A stretch of DNA of 64,000 bases, taken from an uncultured Eubacteriales bacterium. Its GTDB lineage: Bacteria; Bacillota; Clostridia; Oscillospirales; CAG-272. A model generated the notes under the pieces. The model saw only the letters and a program-made list of their open reading frames with translations, did not search any database and was not told the DNA's origin. Every line of letters begins with the position of its first letter. The stretch's first letter is position 1. Below, one piece after another: positions 27,311 to 33,090 of the stretch. The DNA is taken from positions 124,001-188,000 of the forward strand of contig CAKSLQ010000003.1 in the NCBI GenBank assembly GCA_934467415.1, given 5' to 3'. The translations under genes were made by a program, and so were the position numbers.

Positions 27311-29080
27311 ATGAAGAAAAAGATTCTGACGCTTGCCCTTCTGCTCGTTACGGCGCTCGCACTGGCGCTCGGCGCTGCGGCGGCGGAATGCAACCACAAC
27401 TATGTTGAACAGGTCGGCCGCGTGCCCGCCACCTGCACGGCGAAGGGCTCGATCCCCTATGTCTGCTCCAAGTGCGGTGCGCAGAAGACCGAGGAGATCC
27501 CGATGCTGGAGCACGATTTTGTCGAGTCGGCGCGCGTCGCCCCCACCTGCACCGAGGCGGGCTCTGTGACCTACAAGTGCTCGATGTGCGGCACGGAAAC
27601 GACCGAGAAGCTCGATATGCTCGGCCACGAATGGAAAGAAACCGCAAAGACCGCACCCACCTGCACCGAGGCGGGCAAGGCCGTCTTCCGCTGCACCCGC
27701 TGCGCCGAGGAGAAGACCGAGGAGATCAAGGCGCTCGGCCACGACTTCTCGGTGTTCAAGAGCACCTCCGCCACCTGTACGGCGCGCGGCGAAAGCACCT
27801 ATCAGTGCTCCCGCTGCAAGGAGCTGACGCTCAAGAGCGAGAACGCGCTCGGCCATGACTACAAGGAGAGCGGCGGCCCGACCTGCACCGAGAGCGGCAA
27901 GATCACCTACACCTGCAAGCGCTGCGGCAATGTGACCGTGAGCGCGACCAAGAAGGCGCTCGGCCACGACCTCCCCGCCGACTCCTCCTCCGCATGGCGC
28001 GTCTACAAGAGGGCGACCTGCGAGGAATCCGGCAGTAAGCGCGCCAAGTGCAAGCGCTGCGGCGAGTATGTCTATGTGGACATCCCGCGCACCGATCACA
28101 GCTACGGCGACCTGACGCTGACGAAGCTGCCGACCTCGAGCACGACCGGCAAGGCCGCGTACACCTGCGAGGACTGCGGCACCACCAAGACGGTCACGAT
28201 CGCGCGCGGCACGAAGGACCTCTCGGACTACCGTGTGCCGAACGTGACGGCCTCGGTGGAGGACGGCCTGGTTGCCGCGGGCACGAAGGTCAGCTTCACC
28301 TGCCCGCTCGGCGAGGCGGATATCTACTACGCGCTCGGCGGCAAGGACCCCACGCGCAAGGCGACGCGCACGAAGTTTGATCCGGACGAGCCGCTCGTCC
28401 TCACGCAGACGACCATTGTCAAGGCCTGCGCCATGTACGAGACGGCGGAGACCTCGGATATTCTCAGCCTGCTCTATCTCGTCAAGGACGGCAAGAGCGA
28501 AGTCTATCTCGTCCCGGATGCATCCAAGGGCGGCTATATGAAGCTGCCGAACGACCGCCGGTTCCGCCCGGAGGACAAGGCGACCCGCTATGAGGTCATC
28601 GAGGCGATGGACAAGCTGTTTGATTCGTATGCCGAGCCGTCGGACACCGTGTTCACCGATGTGGACAAGGCGCATAAGGCGATGGTGGCCAAGTTCGTCG
28701 GCGCAAAGCTGCTGGACGGCTATGAGGACGGCACGTTCCGCGGCGACGCGAACATCAAGCGCAGTGAGCTTGCCAAGGTGCTGGCGCTGGCGCTCGGCCT
28801 GGATACGAAGAATGTCATCGTCGCATCCTCCAAACGCTTTGACGATGTGTCGGTCAAGCACTGGGCATACGGCTATATCTACGCCATGAGCAAGGAGGGC
28901 TACCTCAAGGGCGACAACGGCAGATTCCGCCCGGATGACAACATCACGCGCGCGGAACTTGTCACCGTGCTCAACCGCGTCGCCGGTGTGAAAAACGGCA
29001 GCGGCGTGCGCATTGCCGATGTGGACAGCTCGCACTGGGCATACGGTTATATCTGCGGCGCGGTCTACCGCTCCCGCTGA
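27311..29080 (+). CDS. S-layer-homology surface protein with zinc-ribbon-like CxxC repeats
   Basis: A 589-residue surface protein. After a signal peptide (ALLLVTALALALGAAAA) come about seven tandem units of roughly 40 residues. Each has the pattern ATCTxxG-x5-CxxCG-x6-EEI-x5-GH; the last has lost its first cysteine. They suggest a rod of small metal- or disulfide-stabilised folds. Residues about 310-375 resemble the chitobiase/beta-hexosaminidase C-terminal-type domain (ADIYYALGGKDPTRK). Residues about 412-589 hold three SLH units (RFRPEDKATRYE, FRGDANIKRSE, FRPDDNITRAE) that tether proteins to the cell wall. A ribosome-binding site AAAAAGGAG and a consensus promoter precede it. The ligand is unknown. 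Confidence 0.85.
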   Translation: MKKKILTLALLLVTALALALGAAAAECNHNYVEQVGRVPATCTAKGSIPYVCSKCGAQKTEEIPMLEHDFVESARVAPTCTEAGSVTYKCSMCGTETTEKLDMLGHEWKETAKTAPTCTEAGKAVFRCTRCAEEKTEEIKALGHDFSVFKSTSATCTARGESTYQCSRCKELTLKSENALGHDYKESGGPTCTESGKITYTCKRCGNVTVSATKKALGHDLPADSSSAWRVYKRATCEESGSKRAKCKRCGEYVYVDIPRTDHSYGDLTLTKLPTSSTTGKAAYTCEDCGTTKTVTIARGTKDLSDYRVPNVTASVEDGLVAAGTKVSFTCPLGEADIYYALGGKDPTRKATRTKFDPDEPLVLTQTTIVKACAMYETAETSDILSLLYLVKDGKSEVYLVPDASKGGYMKLPNDRRFRPEDKATRYEVIEAMDKLFDSYAEPSDTVFTDVDKAHKAMVAKFVGAKLLDGYEDGTFRGDANIKRSELAKVLALALGLDTKNVIVASSKRFDDVSVKHWAYGYIYAMSKEGYLKGDNGRFRPDDNITRAELVTVLNRVAGVKNGSGVRIADVDSSHWAYGYICGAVYRSR

Positions 29081-29092
29081 ATGAACAAACGC

Positions 29093-29123
29093 AAAAAACC
29101 GCTCGGAAACGAGCGGTTTTTTG
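29093..29123 (+). terminator. Terminator after SLH protein gene
   Basis: AAAAAACCGCTCG pairs with CGAGCGGTTTTTT around a short loop. Confidence 0.85.
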
Positions 29124-29126
29124 CGT

Positions 29127-29357
29127 GTTTAAGGCTTCCCCAACGGGGAAGGCTTGGATGCGGCGGGAGACAGATGGTGCATTTTCACAATCTATCTGTG
29201 CCTCCCCCCGGCAAAGGGAGTGTGGTACGGAACGCGCTGCGTTCCTAATGGGTTTCCCTTACGGGAAACATCACGCGCACCGGAGGGATTGTTGCCAAGT
29301 AAAAGAACAACCCCTCAGTCACCTACGGTGACAGCTCCCCTTGCACAGGGGAGCCGA
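29127..29357. repeat. Long palindromic repeat, copy with extra insert
   Basis: It fills the gap 29081-29420. It shares its flanks with the copy at 29808-29995 (GGCGGGAGACAGA...CAATCTATCTGTGCCTCC and a CAACCCCTCAGTCACC/GGTGACAGCTCCCC half). Between them is a different 60-base segment containing GAACGCGCTGCGTTC and GTTTCCCTTACGGGAAAC hairpins. Confidence 0.8.
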
Positions 29358-29420
29358 ATGGTATGTGCGGCTTTTGCACCGACCGAAAAGATGCCGCACC
29401 GCGCCTGCGCATGTGCGCCC

Positions 29421-29597
29421 TTATTTGCCGCTGTCCTCCATGTCATCGAGGGCATAGCGGCAGCATTGCAGCACGAGGTTGTTGAACGAAATGCCGTTCT
29501 GCTGCGCCAACGTCGCGAGGTCTTCGTACAGGTCTTCGGTAAACCGAATGGTACGGGAAACATTCGCGTTCTTGAATTTTGTATCTACCTTGAACAT
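29421..29597 (-). CDS. Small ribbon-helix-helix (Arc-like) protein
   Basis: A 58-residue protein with a basic strand (NVSRTIRFTEDLYEDLATLA) followed by two helices (FNNLVLQCCRYALDDME), the pattern of Arc/MetJ-type DNA-binding proteins. ATG 29597 is preferred because GGTGG lies a few bases upstream; the in-frame ATG at 29624 has none. Short proteins of this type often act as toxin-antitoxin antitoxins or phage/plasmid regulators; no toxin gene is next to it. A GTTAT-N5-ATAAC inverted repeat 50 bases upstream could be its operator. It sits in an AT-rich island between two repeats, which hints at transfer. Confidence 0.7.
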   Translation of the reverse strand: MFKVDTKFKNANVSRTIRFTEDLYEDLATLAQQNGISFNNLVLQCCRYALDDMEDSGK

Positions 29598-29646
29598 ACA
29601 GTCACCACCGATCTCATATTTCATCTTAATTTTATATCAAAAAGCG

Positions 29647-29661
29647 GTTATTCGATATAAC
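29647..29661 (-). promoter_or_regulatory. Candidate operator upstream of ribbon-helix-helix gene
   Basis: A perfect GTTAT-N5-ATAAC inverted repeat in AT-rich DNA, 50 bases upstream of the ATG at 29597. Confidence 0.35.
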
Positions 29662-29742
29662 TTTAAGAGGACACGAAAGCGGGTATATTTATAGTTTTAC
29701 TATTGAAGCTGAAACATATTACAGAAATATAATCTTTTTGTA

Positions 29743-29771
29743 TTGACAATGGTTTACAGGCGTGCTATTCT
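29743..29771 (+). promoter_or_regulatory. Orphan promoter facing a palindromic repeat
   Basis: TTGACA (29743-29748) and TATTCT (29766-29771) with 17-base spacing. No plausible protein gene follows on the plus strand; the next structures are the repeat at 29808-29995 and the terminator at 30019-30054. Confidence 0.65.
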
Positions 29772-29807
29772 ATACTCGGAGCATTGTCGCCGCATATAAA
29801 AAACGGC

Positions 29808-29995
29808 GGGAGACAGACGGAGCATTTTTCACAATCTATCTGTGCCTCCCTTGTGCAAAGGGAGGTGGCGGCGTAGCCGACGGAGGGATTGTTGCAAAGC
29901 AAAGAAACAACCCCTCAGTCACCTACGGTGACAGCTCCCCTTGCACAGGGGAGCCGAATGGTATGTGCGGCTTTTGTACAAACCGAAAAATGCCG
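29808..29995. repeat. Long palindromic repeat
   Basis: It contains CCTCCCTTGTGCAAAGGGAGG, GGCGGCGTAGCCG, a central GGAGGGATTGTT/AACAACCCCTC stem, GTCACC/GGTGAC and GCTCCCCTTGCACAGGGGAGC hairpins. Flanks are shared with 29127-29357. Confidence 0.82.
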
Positions 29996-30018
29996 CCGCC
30001 CATACAATCCCATACAAT

Positions 30019-30054
30019 AAAGAAAAGCCGGAGCACAGCTCACGGCTTTTCTTT
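30019..30054. terminator. Bidirectional terminator
   Basis: A 12-bp perfect stem, AAAGAAAAGCCG and its complement, around a 12-base loop. It can end transcripts from the orphan promoter (plus strand) and from the small gene at 30113 (minus strand). Confidence 0.8.
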
Positions 30055-30112
30055 AACAAAATCAAATAAAAGAAGTATTTACACGGAGATGATCGACCCG
30101 ACGCCGACGGCG

Positions 30113-30388
30113 TCAGATCATGGGGTCAACTGCAAGCAGGTCGTCGAGGACCTCGCAGATGTTGTAGGGGAACACCTGATTTTCCGCAAGCAGCGCGAGA
30201 ATCTGTTTTGCCGCTGCCGGATCGGCGGTCAGCCGTTCGATGCGTACAGCGCCCCCGGGATCGCCGGTGATGCACGCGGACAGTCCGTAGCCGTCCGGCT
30301 CACGGACAAGGCGGTAGGTAATTTCGATTTCGCGGCCGACTGCATTCACAACAGAACGTAAATCGGCCGATGCTATTTCCGATGCCAA
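30113..30388 (-). CDS. Small DUF6514-like protein
   Basis: A 91-residue soluble protein with EITYRLVREPDGYGLSA, a short beta strand region and AAKQILALLAENQVFPYNICEVLDDLL at the end. This layout resembles DUF6514, a small uncharacterised family of Clostridia; I am not certain. Start is TTG 30388 with AAGGAG at 30398-30403 and nine-base spacing; there is no ATG in a suitable place. A TATAAT box lies at 30425-30430 on the minus strand without a clear -35. Confidence 0.6.
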   Translation of the reverse strand: MASEIASADLRSVVNAVGREIEITYRLVREPDGYGLSACITGDPGGAVRIERLTADPAAAKQILALLAENQVFPYNICEVLDDLLAVDPMI

Positions 30389-30403
30389 ACTGAATCACTC
30401 CTT

Positions 30404-30834
30404 GATGCTTTTCGATGTGTACCCATTATACCGCAGGCGGCCGTGCATACCGCTGCCCGAATTTCGACTGTATGCACAATTCCGGCGGCGTTTTTTTGAC
30501 AAAGTGCACCAAAACGGCGCTGCTTTTACCGCAAAAGAAAACGAAGTGTCCGATTTGCAGAAAACGGCATGGAAAAAACAGCGCGACGATAGGAATAAAA
30601 TGACAATTCATGCAAATAAAATCGTGGTTTTTCCCCGTGGCTTCCGCGCATTTTTCCCGGGTTCGACATCTTTTTACACAATGTTTATAAAATCGCAGAA
30701 AATGACACTTTTCCCATATATAACAGGTGGAATCGCGGGTTTTTTCGTGTTACAATAGAGTGGAAAATGCCGCATCTGCATCCGCGCTGCGCGCGGAAGC
30801 TTAAAAAATGCTGCAAAATTATGCAAACGGAGGA
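30404..30834. other. AT-rich intergenic region between divergent small genes
   Basis: I see no gene here. On the minus strand it carries a TATAAT box at 30425-30430. On the plus strand an extended -10 (TG-T-TACAAT) ends at 30756 and is the likely promoter of the gene at 30841. The remainder has no recognised repeat. Confidence 0.5.
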
Positions 30835-30840
30835 ATGACC

Positions 30841-31083
30841 ATGCCGAAACGACCGAATCCGCCGCCGCTCATGCCGCCGGCCGCCCGATTGCTCTACATA
30901 TGCATGGCCGTCGTCGGCGTCTATCTGCTCGGCGTGGCGCTCTATGCCGGGGGCGCGCCCACCGACGCGCTGCGGCGGGACACCGCCTTCGAGCTGCTGC
31001 GCGGCGCATACATTGCATCCGTGCTTGCCCTCGGCGGCGCGCTTGTGTTGGATCTGGATGCACGGCGGTCGGAGGGACGGTAA
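30841..31083 (+). CDS. Small two-helix membrane protein, hypothetical
   Basis: An 80-residue protein with a proline-rich basic N-terminus (PKRPNPPPLMPPA) and two hydrophobic segments at about residues 16-36 and 52-70, ending in a charged tail (DLDARRSEGR). I do not recognise the family. ATG 30841 has GGAGG seven bases upstream; the in-frame ATG at 30835 has a spacing of one. It precedes the kinase-like gene by about 100 bases but that gene has its own promoter. Confidence 0.6.
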   Translation: MPKRPNPPPLMPPAARLLYICMAVVGVYLLGVALYAGGAPTDALRRDTAFELLRGAYIASVLALGGALVLDLDARRSEGR

Positions 31084-31109
31084 TTTTCGGAAAAAATTGC
31101 GGCGGACGC

Positions 31110-31138
31110 TTGCATTGTCCGCCGCGGTGTGCTAAAAT
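31110..31138 (+). promoter_or_regulatory. Promoter of the kinase-like/NUDIX/SLOG operon
   Basis: TTGCAT and TAAAAT with 17-base spacing, about 40 bases before the ATG. Confidence 0.7.
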
Positions 31139-31179
31139 GAAAGCACAGACAAAATGCACTTTGAGAGGTGGGTTTCATC

Positions 31180-31815
31180 ATGGAACATTTTGTAATCACA
31201 CTCGGCAGAAGCTGCGGCAGCGGCGGCGTCGAGGTGGGCAGAACGCTGGCAAAAAAGCTCGGCGTTGAGTATTACGACAGCAAGCTGCTGCGCCTGGCGT
31301 CGGACGACAGCGGCATCAGCGAGGAGCTGTTTGCCCGCGCGGATGAAAAGCTGAAAAAGACGCTGCTGTTCAAGGTGTCCCGCAAGTCCTACGGGGGAGA
31401 GGTCATCCCGCCCGAGAGCGCGGATTTTACCTCCAATGAAAACCTGTATAATTATCAGGCCAAGGTCATCCGCAGTCTCGCGGAGCAGTCCTCCTGCGTC
31501 ATCATCGGCCGCTGTGCCGACTCGATCCTCACCGACTTTCCGGGGCTTTTGCGCGTGTTTATCAGCGGCTCTTACGGCAAGTGCGCCGCGCGCGAAGCGG
31601 CGGATCACGCCATCAAGCTGAAGGCGGCCTATGAAAAGGTGGATCGCGTCAACAAGTACCGCGCCGACTACCATATGTACCATACGGGCAAGGTGTGGGG
31701 GCATCCCGGCAACTATGACCTCTGCCTGTCCACCGATCACTTCACGCCCGGGCAGTGCGCCGATCTCATCATCGCCGCCCTGCGTGCCAAGATAGACGGA
31801 GCGGAAAGCAAATGA
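31180..31815 (+). CDS. Cytidylate kinase-like family protein
   Basis: A 211-residue P-loop protein of the cytidylate-kinase-like family. It opens with FVITLGRSCGSGGVEVGRTLA, where the usual Walker A loop is modified to GRSCGSGG, then KKLGVEYYDSKLL, and has CVIIGRCADSIL and the family's arginine-rich CAAREAADH segment. The true nucleotide substrate of this family is unknown; it is distinct from Cmk itself. Start ATG 31180 sits a little far (11 bases) from GAGAGG. The stop overlaps the NUDIX start as ATGA, so the genes are coupled. Confidence 0.85.
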   Translation: MEHFVITLGRSCGSGGVEVGRTLAKKLGVEYYDSKLLRLASDDSGISEELFARADEKLKKTLLFKVSRKSYGGEVIPPESADFTSNENLYNYQAKVIRSLAEQSSCVIIGRCADSILTDFPGLLRVFISGSYGKCAAREAADHAIKLKAAYEKVDRVNKYRADYHMYHTGKVWGHPGNYDLCLSTDHFTPGQCADLIIAALRAKIDGAESK

Positions 31816-32390
31816 GCGACAAAGCATATACGGCGGCGCAGCTCACCGAGGAGACGCTGACCTCGACGCTGCTTTACGACGGCAGAGTCGTACATCTGTA
31901 CCGCGACACCGTCCGCCTGCCGAACGGACATGAGACGATCCGCGAGGTTATCCGCCACGTCGGCGCGGTGTGTGTGCTTCCGCTGCTCCCGGACGGCAAT
32001 GTGCTCGTCGAGCGGCAGTTCCGCTATCCGCATGCGCGCGTTCTGCTGGAGATCCCGGCGGGCAAGCTGGATTCCAAGGCGGAGGACAGACTGGAGGCGG
32101 CGAAGCGCGAGCTCTATGAGGAGACCGGCTACCGCGCCGACCGATATACCGACCTCGGCCCGCTCTACACCACGCCCGCCTTTGTGGACGAGGTGATCGA
32201 GATGTACCTTGCCGAGGGGCTGCATACCGAAAACGACGGGCAGCATCTGGACGAGGACGAATTTCTGACCGTGGAGAAGATCCACATCGACACGCTCTGC
32301 GAGATGGTCATGCGCGGCGAGATCCCCGACGCGAAGACGCAGCTCGCCGTGCTGAAAGTGAAGCGGCTGCTGGATGAGAGAAAAGCGTAA
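31812..32390 (+). CDS. NUDIX hydrolase, ADP-ribose pyrophosphatase-like
   Basis: A 192-residue hydrolase of nucleoside diphosphates linked to another group. The layout follows ADP-ribose pyrophosphatases: an N-terminal strand swap region, VERQFRYPHARVLLEIPAGKLD, and the NUDIX helix ending RELYEETGY. The box has six rather than five residues between its first glycine and first glutamate. TTPAFVDEVIEMYLAEGL matches the ADP-ribose family. It overlaps both neighbours (4 bases before, 17 after). Confidence 0.92.
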   Translation: MSDKAYTAAQLTEETLTSTLLYDGRVVHLYRDTVRLPNGHETIREVIRHVGAVCVLPLLPDGNVLVERQFRYPHARVLLEIPAGKLDSKAEDRLEAAKRELYEETGYRADRYTDLGPLYTTPAFVDEVIEMYLAEGLHTENDGQHLDEDEFLTVEKIHIDTLCEMVMRGEIPDAKTQLAVLKVKRLLDERKA

Positions 32391-32862
32391 CACCTGCTGC
32401 TTTACCGGGCACAGGGACATTTCGGCGATGACCTACGACCAGCTTGTGCGCAACGTCGAGCCGATGGTGCGCGTGCTGATGGAAAACGGCTTTCGCTATT
32501 TTGCCTGCGGCGGGGCGCTGGGATTTGACACCTTTGCCGCGACCTACATCTGCTCCCTCAAGCAGCAGGGCTATGATGTGAAGCTGGTGCTGATGCTCCC
32601 CTGCCGCGACCAGACCGCGAAGTGGAGCGATTACAGCCGCCGCGTGTATGAAAACATTCTGGCGCGCGCCGACGAGGTCATCTACGTCAGCGACAGCTAT
32701 TCCCCCGGCTGTATGCAGAAGCGCAACCGCGCGCTGGTGGATGCGTCCGCCGCCTGCATCTGCTATCTGACGTCGCCGAGCGGCGGCACGAAGCAGACCG
32801 TGGATTATGCGTTTGCACGGGGGATCCCCGTCGTCAATGTGGCGATGGATACCCGAGGATAA
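32374..32862 (+). CDS. SLOG/DUF1273 family nucleotide-binding protein
   Basis: A 162-residue protein of the SLOG (SMF/DprA-LOG) superfamily, DUF1273/YpsA-like branch. Signatures are CCFTGHRDI at the start, FACGGALGFDTFAATYI, VKLVLMLPCRDQ, DEVIYVSDSYSPGCMQKRNRALVD and SGGTKQTVDYA. These form a Rossmann-like pocket thought to bind a nucleotide or nucleotide-sugar ligand. It starts at ATG 32374 inside the NUDIX gene. The company of a kinase-like protein and an ADP-ribose-type NUDIX enzyme suggests a shared nucleotide substrate or signal; that is inference. Confidence 0.85.
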   Translation: MREKRNTCCFTGHRDISAMTYDQLVRNVEPMVRVLMENGFRYFACGGALGFDTFAATYICSLKQQGYDVKLVLMLPCRDQTAKWSDYSRRVYENILARADEVIYVSDSYSPGCMQKRNRALVDASAACICYLTSPSGGTKQTVDYAFARGIPVVNVAMDTRG

Positions 32863-32873
32863 AACAAGAGCGG

Positions 32874-32898
32874 AGAGGGCGCGTATGCGCCCTCTTTT
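32874..32898 (+). terminator. Terminator after SLOG gene
   Basis: AGAGGGCGC and GCGCCCTCT pair around GTAT and are followed by TTTC. Confidence 0.75.
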
Positions 32899-32980
32899 CG
32901 GCGCGTTTGCACGGCGGATGCGGCATACAAAAGTAATTCAAAAATTTTTGAATTTTTGGGGTCTGAAAACAGGCAAATCG

Positions 32981-32996
32981 AAATGTTTTTGAGAAA
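32981..32996 (+). promoter_or_regulatory. Shared upstream box, GH31 copy 1
   Basis: AAATGTTTTTGAGAAA, starting 33 bases before the -35 box. The same type of box lies at exactly the same distance before GH31 copies 3 and 4, which suggests an activator site. Confidence 0.5.
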
Positions 32997-33013
32997 AAAC
33001 TAACAAAACGCGA

Positions 33014-33042
33014 TTGCAAAAACCGCGCTTCCGCTGCATAAT
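33014..33042 (+). promoter_or_regulatory. Promoter of GH31 copy 1
   Basis: TTGCAA (33014-33019) and CATAAT (33037-33042) with 17-base spacing; the same two hexamers and spacing recur before copies 3 and 4. Confidence 0.7.
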
Positions 33043-33090
33043 GGTAATATAGAGAAAAGCCTTATCCTATATAAAAAGAGAGGGAAGAAC

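Larger units (their letters stand above)
29778..30056 (+). ncRNA. Candidate structured non-coding transcript
   Basis: The stretch from the predicted start of the orphan promoter to the end of the terminator is about 280 bases and consists mostly of the palindromic repeat, so the RNA would fold into a chain of hairpins. It has no ORF with a ribosome-binding site. The existence of the RNA is inferred only from the promoter and terminator. Confidence 0.35.

Noticed and set aside
29127..29995. Palindromic repeats as a CRISPR array
   Set aside because: The units are long, imperfect and not evenly spaced; there are no unique spacers of constant length.
29762..30361. 199-residue plus-strand frame after the orphan promoter
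   Set aside because: It is made of repeat sequence and then antisense of the gene at 30113, and has no ribosome-binding site.
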